Assembly: GCA_004145795.1 (NCBI GenBank)
Contig: SEIO01000014.1
Location: 7,889-69,454, forward strand
Reading direction: 5' to 3'
DNA length: 61,566 nucleotides
Origin: Lentibacillus lipolyticus
GTDB lineage: Bacteria; Bacillota; Bacilli; Bacillales; Amphibacillaceae
Positions 17,570 to 26,861 of this stretch are shown one piece after another. The notes under the pieces were generated by a model, which ran no database searches, was not told where the DNA came from, and saw only the letters and a list, made by a program, of their open reading frames with translations. The number at the start of each line of letters is the position of its first letter. The first letter of the stretch is position 1. Position numbers and translations under genes: made by a program.

Positions 17570-18141
17570 CCCTTCAACCCTTTCAAAAGGATGTCTATTT
17601 CGGCGTGCATGAGTTCTTCGATATTGTCTTGTTTTCGGAATATCCGGAAGTAAAATCCAAGCCGGAATATGTCTTGAATGAGCCATGCGGCGACTTCTGG
17701 ATGTACGTTTCGGATTTCACCCCGATCCATAAACTCATGCAGCATAACTGAGAGCCGATTCATATTCTTTTCTTGGTTGGCGACCATCCATTCCTGTAGC
17801 TGACTGGATACTCCTGAGAGATCTTCATTGACGACAAATGACAGTTTTTCGCAATGTTTATTCAAGATAAATAACACATTGTGCAGCAGATGGTCAAAAA
17901 ATGCTTCAATCGAATGGGACTGTTCGATGGTCTCCATCAAAACATGGGATACATATGATACGTTCGTCTTGATCATTTGTACAAATAAATCTTCTTTGCT
18001 ATCCACATATTCATAAATGGTTCCCTTTCCAACACCGGCTTTAACGGCAATTTCCTCCATTTTCGTCTTTTCATATCCGTGCTCCAGAAACACTTCATTC
18101 GCCGCTGACAGAATGATCTGCCATTTATTGGGTTTAGTCAT
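17551..18141 (-). CDS. TetR-family repressor of the RND efflux operon
   Basis: The 196-residue regulator has an N-terminal TetR HTH (ILSAANEVFLEHGYEKTKMEEIAVKAGVGKGTIYEYVDSK-type pattern, about 9-48) and a helical ligand-binding half. It begins 13 bp after the RND pump gene on the same strand and is the last gene of that operon, so it probably represses its own operon. A matching inverted repeat lies in front of the adaptor gene (22705-22730). The final residues (GCQALR) and the stop are encoded by a REP unit, so the original C-terminus has been replaced or trimmed; whether function is kept is unknown. Confidence 0.9.
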   Translation of the reverse strand: MTKPNKWQIILSAANEVFLEHGYEKTKMEEIAVKAGVGKGTIYEYVDSKEDLFVQMIKTNVSYVSHVLMETIEQSHSIEAFFDHLLHNVLFILNKHCEKLSFVVNEDLSGVSSQLQEWMVANQEKNMNRLSVMLHEFMDRGEIRNVHPEVAAWLIQDIFRLGFYFRIFRKQDNIEELMHAEIDILLKGLKGCQALR

Positions 18142-18154
18142 ACGAAACCATCTC

Positions 18155-21100
18155 CTACTCCAACTCCTGAGGCTTCTTCTTACGTGTCACGAACCGCTTC
18201 ATGGTATTGGAGATGTTATCGATAATCACATACATAACCGGTACATAAACCAACGTGAAGATGGTTGAAGATGCCAAGCCAAAGATAACGACGACCGCCA
18301 TCGGTTGCTGGGTTTCTGCTCCTTCCCCAATCGCTAACGCAAGCGGCACCATGGCAAGTGCTGTCGTTAAGGTCGTCATGAGAATTGGACGCATACGACT
18401 TTTCCCTGCTTCGATAATCGCCTCCATGCGGTCGATTCCTTTGCGACGCAGAATATTGATATAGTCAACAAGGATAATTCCGTTATTGACGACAATACCC
18501 GCGAGCATGATCAAACCAATCAGCGCCGGCATACTCAATGGTATATTCGTGACAAATAGTCCTAAAATGATACCAATGACCATGGTCGGCAAAGAGAACA
18601 TGATGATCAGCGGATAGGTGAACGACTCAAATTGAAAGGCCATCACCATGTAGACTAAGGCAATGGACAGGACTAATGCCAATCCGAGCTGTGTAAAGGA
18701 TTCGGTAACCTGTTCCGTTTGTCCGCCCATACTGGTGTCATAGCCGTCCGGTAAATTCATTTGATCCAGCTTCGATTGAACTTCCTGTGATACACTGCCT
18801 AAATCCCGGCCTGTGACGTCACTAGTGATGTTCACTTGACGCTGCTGATCTTGACGGTTAATTTCAGTTGGGCCTTGTGTCTGTACCAGCTCAGCGACTG
18901 CTGTTAGCGGCACATCAACGCCTTGACTGTTTTTTATCACCAATGTTTCCAAATCACGAATCGTTTCCCTGCTTTCATCAGGAAGGGCAACCGTGACATC
19001 GTACTCGCTGCCATCTTCTTTATATTTGGTTGCTGTCTGGCCCTTGAAAGCCGTGTTAACTTGATTCATGACTTCCTGGTAATTGAGACCATATCGGCTA
19101 GCTACATCCCGGTCTACATTAATTTGAATCTCCGGACGCCCCTCAGATGCCGAACTATCCACATTCATGGTTCCCTCTGTATCTTCCAGCATCCAAACAA
19201 TTTGTTGGGACAAGTCTTCCAGCACGTCCAGATCATCACCGGATAGGTTAATTTGTATTGGCGAGCCGGTGCTCATACCAGTACTGCTTGCCGAAACGGT
19301 AATTTCAGCGCCTGGAATGTCGTTAAGCTTCTGGTCCACATTCGCAATAAACTTATCTGTTGTGATATCCCGTTCTCCTGAATCGATTAATTCAATCATG
19401 AAGCTTGCCGTATTCGTGCTGGAACCGCCTAATCCCGGCGTTCCACCGCCACCTACCGTGACAAAGCTCGTTTTAATGATATCGTCATAGTCCTTCAGGT
19501 GTGCTTTGATATCGTTGACCGTTGCTTGCGTTTCTTCAAGTTGCGACCCATTATCCAACGTGACACTAATTTGCGCCTGGCCACTATCCGAACTTGGCTG
19601 CAACTCAACGCCTATCGCTGGAACTAAAGCAAGCGCCCCAACTAACAACAGGCCAACAAGGAATACGACTGTTTTCCGTATTCTGAGTGCCTTAGCCAAT
19701 ACCTTTTCATAAACAGCAATTAATTTATTTAACAGCCAATTAACGATTCCCTTACTATCTTCTCCATCAAAGGACACATTCACTTTTCCCATTAATTTCG
19801 AAGACAGCATCGGAATTAAGGTCAGTGCTGCGATAAGGGAGGCCGATAATGAGAAAACAACCGTTAATGCCAGCGGTTTAAACAGTTGTGCCGCAATACC
19901 ATCGATAAACACAACCGGTAAAAACACGACGACGGACGTGATCGTAGACGCAATAACGGCCGATGATAACTCGGAACCACCTTCAATCGCAGCATCTTCG
20001 TTCGATAAACCTTCTTGGCGCTTTTTAAAGATATTTTCCAAAATAACGATGGAACTGTCGACCATCATACCGATTCCTAATGCTAAACCACCCATGGATA
20101 AAATGTTAAGGGTTTCCCCTGTAAAGTACATGAGGGTGAAGGTGGAAATAACCGCAATCGGCATCGAAATTCCGACGACTAAGGTTGCTCGAACGCTTCG
20201 TAAAAACAGCAGCAAGACGATGGCTGCCATGACAGCACCGACGATCATGTTCTGGATAACGGATTTCATGGAATCTGTAATAAACGTCGATGTATCAATG
20301 ACTGTTGTCAGTTCCAAATCACTTTCTTTTAGGTCCGGATTCAACTCGGCAATTTTTTCTTGAATCCCTTGGGCAGCTTCCACCGTATTGCCATCGGATT
20401 GTTTCGTAATGGAAAAAATTAGTGCATCCTTCCCATTTACTTGCGTCACACTGCTTTGGTCCTTGAACGTGTCTTTCACATTAGCCACATCGGCAACACG
20501 AACGGTATCACCATTGCTCAAGCCAACCAGTGTGTTTCGGATACCGTCCACCGAGGTATACTCCCCGTCAATCCGTAACTGCACATCTTTATCACCTTGC
20601 AGGACAGTACCTGCTGATATGGAACGGTTTTCTGCGCTTAACGCTTGACTGACTTGGGACGCCGTTAAGCCATAATTCGCTAATTTTCCTTGGTCAAGGG
20701 CGACGCGAATTTCCCTTTCGACCCCACCTTGAATGTCAGCCGAGGCCACACCACTGACGCGTTCTAGTTCCGGCTGAATTTCGTTTTCAGCAACATCTTG
20801 CATTTTACTTAAATCGTCCCCGGTTAAACTAGCCCACGTAATCGGCGTACTATTCGGATCCAGCCGCATCACAGTTGGTGAATTCGCCTCTTCCGGAAGT
20901 GACCCTGAAACCCGGTCGATTTTTTCCCGAACGTCATTTAATGCATTATCAATATCCCTGCCAAAATCAAATTGCATAATAACTAACGAGGAAGAAGGCT
21001 GGGAGACGGATTGAACGGTATCAATCCCTTCAATGCCACTGACGGAAGACTCAATGGGCTTACTAACCAGTTCTTCCATTTCTTGTGGTGCAGCACCGTC

Positions 21101-21253
21101 ATAACTGGTTGCTACGACCGCAACAGGCAGATCCATTTTCGGGAATAACTCAACAGCCAATCCCCTTAAGGAAATACTTCCTAATAGCAAGGCCGCTATG
21201 ACAACCATGACAACGCCGACCGGACGTTTAATCGAACCTCTTACAAGTTTCAA
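18155..21253 (-). CDS. RND-family efflux pump (AcrB/SwrC-like)
   Basis: This 1032-residue protein is an HAE1-type RND permease: twelve membrane helices with two large extracytoplasmic loops (after TM1 and TM7). It begins with the typical KLVRGSIKRPVGVVMVVIAALLLG. The proton-relay helix reads GLALGIGMMVDSSIVILENIF, so only the first of the two AcrB aspartates is present (VDS where AcrB has VDD), which I recall as usual for Gram-positive members such as SwrC/YerP. It is followed by helices such as LIGLIMLAGIVVNNGIILVDYIN. The gene starts three bases after the adaptor gene ends and is followed by the TetR gene. Substrates may be surfactant-like or hydrophobic compounds (inference). Confidence 0.95.
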   Translation of the reverse strand: MKLVRGSIKRPVGVVMVVIAALLLGSISLRGLAVELFPKMDLPVAVVATSYDGAAPQEMEELVSKPIESSVSGIEGIDTVQSVSQPSSSLVIMQFDFGRDIDNALNDVREKIDRVSGSLPEEANSPTVMRLDPNSTPITWASLTGDDLSKMQDVAENEIQPELERVSGVASADIQGGVEREIRVALDQGKLANYGLTASQVSQALSAENRSISAGTVLQGDKDVQLRIDGEYTSVDGIRNTLVGLSNGDTVRVADVANVKDTFKDQSSVTQVNGKDALIFSITKQSDGNTVEAAQGIQEKIAELNPDLKESDLELTTVIDTSTFITDSMKSVIQNMIVGAVMAAIVLLLFLRSVRATLVVGISMPIAVISTFTLMYFTGETLNILSMGGLALGIGMMVDSSIVILENIFKKRQEGLSNEDAAIEGGSELSSAVIASTITSVVVFLPVVFIDGIAAQLFKPLALTVVFSLSASLIAALTLIPMLSSKLMGKVNVSFDGEDSKGIVNWLLNKLIAVYEKVLAKALRIRKTVVFLVGLLLVGALALVPAIGVELQPSSDSGQAQISVTLDNGSQLEETQATVNDIKAHLKDYDDIIKTSFVTVGGGGTPGLGGSSTNTASFMIELIDSGERDITTDKFIANVDQKLNDIPGAEITVSASSTGMSTGSPIQINLSGDDLDVLEDLSQQIVWMLEDTEGTMNVDSSASEGRPEIQINVDRDVASRYGLNYQEVMNQVNTAFKGQTATKYKEDGSEYDVTVALPDESRETIRDLETLVIKNSQGVDVPLTAVAELVQTQGPTEINRQDQQRQVNITSDVTGRDLGSVSQEVQSKLDQMNLPDGYDTSMGGQTEQVTESFTQLGLALVLSIALVYMVMAFQFESFTYPLIIMFSLPTMVIGIILGLFVTNIPLSMPALIGLIMLAGIVVNNGIILVDYINILRRKGIDRMEAIIEAGKSRMRPILMTTLTTALAMVPLALAIGEGAETQQPMAVVVIFGLASSTIFTLVYVPVMYVIIDNISNTMKRFVTRKKKPQELE

Positions 21254-21256
21254 AGC

Positions 21257-22654
21257 TTAATCCTCCTCCATTATTTTCACAGTATTTCCGTCCTCGAGGA
21301 GGCTTTGCCCACTTATGACAACTTGATCACCTTTTTCTATATCGCCCTTAACAGCTGTGGATTCGGTACCTTGCCGGACGATGTCCACTTCTTTTTGAAC
21401 GGCCTTTCCATCGGCTGCGATGAACACAACGGATGTTCCTTCTACTTGAACCACGGCGTTCGATGGCACGATAAGGCTCTTGTCTACCAGTACTTCATCG
21501 GTAACCAAGGTGGCAACCATGCCGGGACGGAGGGCGTGGTCACTGTTCTCGATTTCGGCCTCAACAGTAAACAATCCGGCATCCGAACTTGTTGAAGCGA
21601 CATAAGAAATCGTTCCGGTCACGTTTTTGTCTATTCCAGCAACAGCAATTTCAACGCTATCGCCTTCTTTCAACATGTCTAACTGCGATGGGGATACTTG
21701 AACCTCAAGCTTCACGGTGTCCATGGAGACAATGGTTGCAAAAGGTTCCTGGTTGGACGCCATTTCCCCCTGTTCATTGTTGACCACCGTAACTTCGCCG
21801 CTTATAGGGGCTTGAATGATTTTATCTTGCAGTTTCTCTTTGGCCGAATCAACCGATAATTGGGCTTGATCAACGGAAGAGCGCGCCTTTTCCACACCGA
21901 TTTCTGCCTCGCGTATGGATGACTTGGCAAGGTCAACGCCAATTTCTGCCTGATCGACAGAGGCCTTTAAGGACGCTAGTGCAACGTCACTGGTTGCCTG
22001 TTCTTTATTTAGTTTCACTTTTTCATATGCGTTCTGGGCATCTTCAAAAGCTTTTTCGGCATCCTCAAAATCCTTTTTGGAAATTAACCCATCGTCCAAT
22101 AGAGCTTTCATCCGCTCCTTGTTTTTCTTGGCCTGATCCAAGGCTGTCTTCGCATTTTTAATATCTAGTTCAATCGTGTCTTCATTATTTTGCTGCTTTT
22201 CCTCCGCCTCGTCCAGGGAAGCCTGTGCTTGGCGCAACGAAGCTTTAGACTGCTGAAGGTTTTTTTGCGCTTTTTCTTTCCCGGCAATCGCATTTTCCAG
22301 ACCGATCTGTGCTTGCTTCAATTTCGATTGATTCTGTTCGAGTGCATTGCGTTCATCGGTCGCATCCATTTGTGCCAAAGTATCGCCGCTTTTCACGATA
22401 TCGCCTTTTTCCACCATGACTTCCGTTAGTTCCCCTGGTGCTTTAGCTATCGCGTTCACTTCTTGTTCAGGAATAATGGTCCCTGTTATTTTGTTCACAT
22501 CACTTAATGAACCATACGATACGTCTGCAACTTCCACAGGTGTTTTTGTTTCCTGCTGATCATCCGTTGCGCCTTCCGTATCATTGCACCCCGTGATGAT
22601 ACCGGTGAAGGCAATAATGGACAAAAGCCCTGCTAATCTGGTCCTTTTATTCAT
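21257..22654 (-). CDS. RND periplasmic-adaptor-type lipoprotein (HlyD/MFP)
   Basis: The 465-residue adaptor has a lipobox (GIITGCND, Cys about 23), a lipoyl/barrel-sandwich first half (VEVADVSYGSLSDV ... VEKGDIVKSGDTLAQMD), an unusually long alpha-hairpin coiled coil (about 95-275, rich in Gln/Lys/Glu), then the second half of the lipoyl domain (KIIQAPISGEVTVV) and beta-barrel parts. It should link the RND pump to an outer component. The long coiled coil would suit docking onto the TolC-like protein encoded just upstream. An operator-like palindrome and TATAAT box lie 50-100 bp before the start. Confidence 0.93.
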   Translation of the reverse strand: MNKRTRLAGLLSIIAFTGIITGCNDTEGATDDQQETKTPVEVADVSYGSLSDVNKITGTIIPEQEVNAIAKAPGELTEVMVEKGDIVKSGDTLAQMDATDERNALEQNQSKLKQAQIGLENAIAGKEKAQKNLQQSKASLRQAQASLDEAEEKQQNNEDTIELDIKNAKTALDQAKKNKERMKALLDDGLISKKDFEDAEKAFEDAQNAYEKVKLNKEQATSDVALASLKASVDQAEIGVDLAKSSIREAEIGVEKARSSVDQAQLSVDSAKEKLQDKIIQAPISGEVTVVNNEQGEMASNQEPFATIVSMDTVKLEVQVSPSQLDMLKEGDSVEIAVAGIDKNVTGTISYVASTSSDAGLFTVEAEIENSDHALRPGMVATLVTDEVLVDKSLIVPSNAVVQVEGTSVVFIAADGKAVQKEVDIVRQGTESTAVKGDIEKGDQVVISGQSLLEDGNTVKIMEED

Positions 22655-22704
22655 AGAATCGTAAATCCTCCCTTATCATCTGTGCTGCATAGAAAAAAGT
22701 TATT

Positions 22705-22730
22705 GCCAGAACCGACTGGTCAGTTCTGGC
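22705..22730. promoter_or_regulatory. Candidate TetR operator
   Basis: A 26-bp inverted repeat has arms GCCAGAAC and GTTCTGGC around a near-palindromic core ACCGACTGGTCAGT (22711-22724). It lies about 18 bases downstream of a TATAAT box and 50 bases before the adaptor start, a position where a repressor would block transcription of the adaptor, pump and tetR genes. The link to the TetR protein is inference from position and symmetry. Confidence 0.6.
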
Positions 22731-22747
22731 TGTATAAAAATGTCCTC

Positions 22748-22753
22748 ATTATA
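22748..22753 (-). promoter_or_regulatory. -10 box of the adaptor-RND-tetR transcript
   Basis: A perfect TATAAT on the minus strand lies in the gap between the TolC-like gene and the adaptor. No convincing -35 is visible at 16-18 bp. A start near 22741 would put the operator-like palindrome in the early transcribed region. Confidence 0.45.
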
Positions 22754-22832
22754 CGAAATAGTCATGAGCCACAGGAAACGACCGTCTGATGACGCATTGC
22801 CTAGTTGGACACGTCATTTCTCATCCGTTCCT

Positions 22833-24143
22833 TTATTTCATGCCTGCTTGTTGACCGCTGCCACCTGTTTGAATAACGCCTGCTCGCAGCAAGTCTACTT
22901 GATTCTTTAGCAGGAAGTATTCTTGTTTCGCTTTTTTATAATCCAGCTGTGCCTGTTCTAATTGATTGTTAGCTGTATCATATTTCAGCTGTGATACAAG
23001 ACCCAAATCCAACCGACGTTTAAGATTTTGATGGTCTTCTTTCGCGTAGTCTAATTCGTATCTTTTGTCCATAACCGTTTGATATTGATTGGTTGCGTCC
23101 GTAAATAGACTAGCAATCGCTTGCTTCAAATCCTCTTTTAATTGTGTGATGTTTTCTTTTTTCTGCTTCACGGTAATTTCAGCCTGCTCTACATCCTTGG
23201 CATCAACATCTTTTTCGGTATCATCGATGTTTTCTTTTGCTTGCTCCAATTTGTACTTCGCAAGTTCCAGTTCTTCTTTGGCTGTCTTCATGCTGTATGA
23301 ATTGCTGATTAATTCCTCAGTAGTCTCCTCCTGTTCGATTGGCTCCACCGATTCTGTGTCAGGAGCTTCTAAGGATAAGTCGTCATGATAGACGATACCG
23401 ATATCTGCAGCAAAGTCACGCAGATTGTTTTGCAGTGTCGTTTCGGTCTGGTTAATCTGGGATTCGAGGCGTGTCAGTTCCCGTTGGTCGGTACGGAATT
23501 CGTTACGGGATGCCAGCCCAAGATCATATTTCCGCTTGGTTGCTTTTACTTGTTTTCTTTGCGTCTCCAGGGAATCTTTCGTGAACGCCAGCTGGTCTTT
23601 GGTCATGACGAGATTCATAAAGGTAGAGATGGTCTTGAATTTAATGTTTTCTTCAGCTTCTTGCTGATTAAATTCAAGTGTCACTTGGTTGGAAGTCAGT
23701 TCTTCAAAGGCATCTTCCAGCTGGTCGAGACTATTTTCCATCTTTTTTATTTGGTTATGAATCTGATAGCGCGGCTGGAAAGTGTTCCCCGGTTGTTCTT
23801 TAAGATCATCAAAGTCATCTTCCAAATCATCAATATCATTTTCCAAATCGCGATGATCATCTTCCGTTGCAGCTAACTGACTCTTCAAATTATCCAACCG
23901 ATACTGCAACAGCATCAGGGATGTATTGTCTGTTAATGCATGTTCCACAGCAGCATCAAGGGTAAGGGTATCAATCAGCTCAACCGATTCCTCCCCTGTT
24001 TCTTCTGATTCATCACTTGAACTGTCCGGTGCTTGCTGATCCTCTTTCACGTCGTCTGAGCTATGATCATCAGCAAAAGCGACAGGTGTCATAGTCGTCG
24101 ACGCAATCAAAGCGGCTAACCCGGTTGTGATTCCTTTTTTCAT
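22833..24143 (-). CDS. TolC-family-like protein of a tripartite efflux system
   Basis: The 436-residue protein has a cleavable signal peptide (MKKGITTGLAALIASTTMTP...AFA), an acidic linker, and then an almost wholly helical body. Two OEP-type repeats are visible: KRKYDLGLASRNEFRTDQRE (about 225-245) and KRRLDLGLVSQLKYDTANNQLE (about 380-400), each with the LGL-S signature of TolC helices. Acidic coiled-coil insertions (DLENDIDDLEDDFDDLKE) are unusual. TolC proteins form outer-membrane channels, but this organism seems to have a single membrane, so it may span the wall or S-layer instead (inference). It is the first gene of the efflux cluster. ATG 24143 follows GGGAGG by nine bases; the longer open frame to 24272 lacks such a site. 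Confidence 0.85.
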   Translation of the reverse strand: MKKGITTGLAALIASTTMTPVAFADDHSSDDVKEDQQAPDSSSDESEETGEESVELIDTLTLDAAVEHALTDNTSLMLLQYRLDNLKSQLAATEDDHRDLENDIDDLEDDFDDLKEQPGNTFQPRYQIHNQIKKMENSLDQLEDAFEELTSNQVTLEFNQQEAEENIKFKTISTFMNLVMTKDQLAFTKDSLETQRKQVKATKRKYDLGLASRNEFRTDQRELTRLESQINQTETTLQNNLRDFAADIGIVYHDDLSLEAPDTESVEPIEQEETTEELISNSYSMKTAKEELELAKYKLEQAKENIDDTEKDVDAKDVEQAEITVKQKKENITQLKEDLKQAIASLFTDATNQYQTVMDKRYELDYAKEDHQNLKRRLDLGLVSQLKYDTANNQLEQAQLDYKKAKQEYFLLKNQVDLLRAGVIQTGGSGQQAGMK

Positions 24144-24399
24144 GCGATGTATCCTCCCATGTAAGTATATTCTCCGAACGATCACTAGGATATATCCACG
24201 CCATCGTGATGCCCATTGGACGGAACATCTTTTTATGTCTATGCTGCTCCTCATGTTGTTATGATGCACCATTGTGAATGAAGAGCTGTCCGGCTGATGG
24301 CAGAATTAACTAATTTTCCCATTTGTTTCATAGAATACTAGCACCGTTCCATGAAACATATTCTAACACATTTACGAGCAAACGAGAAGAATTGTGTCG

Positions 24400-24410
24400 G
24401 TGCCTGGCAC
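24400..24410. repeat. Single REP palindrome
   Basis: One GTGCCTGGCAC copy without partner, next to the terminator of the M28 peptidase gene. The remaining gap up to 24143 on the right of the TolC-like start shows no other feature. Confidence 0.7.
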
Positions 24411-24419
24411 ACACACAAA

Positions 24420-24446
24420 GACACCGACACGAATGGTGTCGGTGTC
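24420..24446 (-). terminator. Terminator of the M28 peptidase gene
   Basis: An 11-bp perfect stem (GACACCGACAC / GTGTCGGTGTC) with a five-base loop begins seven bases past the stop and continues into a T-rich stretch on the minus strand. Confidence 0.8.
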
Positions 24447-24452
24447 TGTCAA

Positions 24453-26387
24453 TTAATCTATTGCACGTTCTTCAAAAGAGTAATTGATTAAATCATCTGC
24501 AACATCAAAATTTGGCAGTTTCGGTGTTTCTGGTCGGGTAATTTGGTAGGCTGCGGACCCGACGGTTTCCGTTACTTGCTGCAGTTTTTTCTTGCTGATT
24601 TTATCCAATGTGTCTGTTGGCTGGTGGTACGAAGGCTCAACAGGCGAGTGGATAAACAATGCTGTTGGTACGCCAGCTTGATGGAATGGCTGGTGATCGC
24701 TGCGGCCCATTTGTCCATACGGCACGGCGACATCCATCGTTTCCGAACCCCATGCTGCCCCAAGATCGGTCACCAGATTTTTGTTGCCATCAATCGTGTA
24801 CATCATCAGTCCGCCAGCCGGGTAATCCGCTCCGGCATTGCGCGCACCAATCATATCCATTTGAAAATGGGCGACCATCCGATTCTTTTCATTTCGGAGC
24901 AGGGAATTCACGTAATAGCGGGATCCAACCAATCCTTGTTCTTCCGCGCCAAAGGTTAAAAAGCGCACTTCCGTATCGATTGGTTTATCCGCATAAATTC
25001 GTGCCAGCTCAAGCACCGCCGATACGCCTGAAGCATCGTCATTGGCTCCTGGGCCACCAGGGACGGAATCATGATGGGCACCAATAGTCACGAGCTGCCC
25101 TGTCGCCTTATCCACGTCAGGCTTTAACGAGGCAATCACATTGTAGGACGTCTTTTCGACTTGTTCCACCTTAACGTCCAGGGTTGCCGTCACGCTTCCA
25201 TCTTCCAGCTGTTTCGCCAAGTCCTGTCCGGTCGCTGCGGATACACCGACCGCCGGAAGAATTCGTGCACCTGGCATCAATTGGAACGGTGCACCGTCTT
25301 CACTATCATACAAGATAGCCCCAACAGCACCCTCGTTCTTCACATCCAGCACTTGTTTGAAAGGAGGCATAGCACCGCGTTCAATGAGGGCAACTTTTCC
25401 ATCGACATCTGGTATATCATCAGGTTGAGCTCTCCCTACATCGACAAGCGCTGCGGATACGTTTTCTTGTTGACCCCCGCTGATAACTTGTGTTGCCGTT
25501 TCCAGCTTGTTTCCATCGATTGCAATACTGGCTTCTGCATGGAAATCACGGATAGGGACTGGCTGCACTTCTGTCTCATAGCCCAGTTCTTCAAACCGGT
25601 TTTTAATGTAATCGACAGCTCTTTTCTCCCCATCCGTACCAGCTGCTCGCGGCACGTCCGACAAATAGTCAATATCCTTGTACATATTATCGGCGTTTAC
25701 TTCTTCTATGATCTTTTGATCGAACAGTTTATATTCGCTGCCCAGCGCGGCCACTTTCTGATCGAGCTTGTCATACATGGTAGCAAACGCGCCGCGGCTG
25801 ATCGATTCGCCGGGCCTAAAGTCATCGTATTGATTCGTGACACCCAAGTTCGCTAAAATCTGTACCCGCTGCTTATGCGAATCGGCCACATTCCCTAATT
25901 CGATGGCTTTGTCCTCTTTTGCCTCGTATTCTTCCAAATCCCGTGCAGACAAAAGGACGGAAGCTACTTGCTGCCGTGTGATCGACTGATTCGGATGGAA
26001 CGAACCATTATTTCCTTTAAAAATCCCCGCTTCCGTTACAGCAGCAATCTGTTCGGCGTACGGATGATTGCTGTCGACGTCATCGTAGCCGCTTAATATA
26101 CGATCCATCACTTGTTTTTCAGGAGCTTTTAGATCAAACGCTTGATACATCATGACGGCTACTTGCTGTCTCGTCACATCATCCCACTGACCAAACTTTC
26201 CATTGTCATACCCTTGCACAATGCCCTGTTCCGTCAGCGCCATGATCGCGTCATAATGACTGTGTTCCGCCTTTACATCCGTATAGGATGGTGTTGCTGC
26301 CATAACAGGCGTCAAGGCCACACTTACCGCAGCAGCCGCCGTAAAGACAGAGCCTGTGACCTTTTTCCAAAAACCACTAGTTTCCAT
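24453..26387 (-). CDS. SLH-anchored M28 aminopeptidase with PA domain
   Basis: The 644-residue protein has a signal peptide (ending VMAATPS), three SLH domains (about 33-205; cores VTRQQ, ITRQQ, ISRGA), a PA insert (about 285-400) and an M28 zinc peptidase domain (about 230-280 and 410-630). Candidate metal and catalytic residues sit in GAHHDSVPGGPGANDDASG (H439, D440, D451) and GAEEQG (E482/E483), with DMIGARNAG and GRSDHQPFHQAG further on. It should remove N-terminal residues from peptides at the cell surface, for nutrition or S-layer turnover. GGGAGGGGA lies nine bases before the ATG. The region upstream holds a structured element. Confidence 0.94.
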   Translation of the reverse strand: METSGFWKKVTGSVFTAAAAVSVALTPVMAATPSYTDVKAEHSHYDAIMALTEQGIVQGYDNGKFGQWDDVTRQQVAVMMYQAFDLKAPEKQVMDRILSGYDDVDSNHPYAEQIAAVTEAGIFKGNNGSFHPNQSITRQQVASVLLSARDLEEYEAKEDKAIELGNVADSHKQRVQILANLGVTNQYDDFRPGESISRGAFATMYDKLDQKVAALGSEYKLFDQKIIEEVNADNMYKDIDYLSDVPRAAGTDGEKRAVDYIKNRFEELGYETEVQPVPIRDFHAEASIAIDGNKLETATQVISGGQQENVSAALVDVGRAQPDDIPDVDGKVALIERGAMPPFKQVLDVKNEGAVGAILYDSEDGAPFQLMPGARILPAVGVSAATGQDLAKQLEDGSVTATLDVKVEQVEKTSYNVIASLKPDVDKATGQLVTIGAHHDSVPGGPGANDDASGVSAVLELARIYADKPIDTEVRFLTFGAEEQGLVGSRYYVNSLLRNEKNRMVAHFQMDMIGARNAGADYPAGGLMMYTIDGNKNLVTDLGAAWGSETMDVAVPYGQMGRSDHQPFHQAGVPTALFIHSPVEPSYHQPTDTLDKISKKKLQQVTETVGSAAYQITRPETPKLPNFDVADDLINYSFEERAID

Positions 26388-26414
26388 ATAATGAAGTCCC
26401 CTCCCTATGTGAAT

Positions 26415-26512
26415 GTGTGCAACGAGCTGGATCCGCCCTATTGCTGCCGGCCGGCCACTCCAAACACTAGAAAACTTGGCTCACCAAGCCTTCATGGCGA
26501 AAGCCCTGTTGC
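26415..26512. ncRNA. Unidentified GC-rich structured element
   Basis: A seven-base stem (26415-26421 with 26506-26512) encloses a GC-rich stretch with two inner hairpins: CTTGG-CTCA-CCAAG (26473-26486) and GGC-GAAA-GCC (26495-26504). The GAAA loop is a GNRA tetraloop if read on the plus strand. Another hairpin (GTAAG/CTTAC) follows at 26520-26540 and a terminator at 26561-26610. On the minus strand it would be the leader of the M28 peptidase gene; on the plus strand it could be a free-standing small RNA ending at the terminator. I could not match it to a riboswitch class I know. Confidence 0.35.
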
Positions 26513-26560
26513 ACTTATGCAGTAAGAAAGTGTAGAACTTACTTATCTGCCAAAAAAAAA

Positions 26561-26610
26561 ACACCCTGAAGCGAACATGCGTGATGTTATCTCCAGGATG
26601 TTTTTCTTTT
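26561..26610. terminator. Bidirectional hairpin terminator without an obvious gene
   Basis: A stem AAAACACCCTG/CCAGGATGTTTT encloses an inner AACAT/ATGTT hairpin. It is T-rich on both strands (TTTTTCTTTT on plus, T10 on minus). No protein gene ends here, which suggests that a small RNA does. Confidence 0.6.
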
Positions 26611-26745
26611 ATAAATGTATGGCCTATTATAAATAGTATCACTATTTTTTTAAATGATAAATAGGCCGAAAGTCTTTTGGAACATCCCTTTCCAGAAAAA
26701 CTAATTCCTTATACCTGACAAGGGCGAATCAACTTCATCGGGAAA

Positions 26746-26754
26746 TGATATAAT
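26746..26754 (+). promoter_or_regulatory. Extended -10 promoter
   Basis: TGATATAAT is an extended -10 element with a perfect TATAAT (26749-26754), about 105 bases before the membrane-protein start. A short coding-like stretch follows (GTG 26769 to TGA 26831, 20 residues) and may be a leader peptide or remnant. Confidence 0.45.
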
Positions 26755-26861
26755 GGAGCCATACACTGGTGAAAGAAGACAAGCGCTATTTGATTCCTAA
26801 TGAAGAGGGCTACTTTTTATTGGATGTTTGAATGCTTGAAAATATGACAGGGAGCATGTAT

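Noticed and set aside
26415-26512. Cyclic di-GMP or other known riboswitch before the M28 gene
   Set aside because: Its stems do not carry the conserved bases of the classes I can recall.
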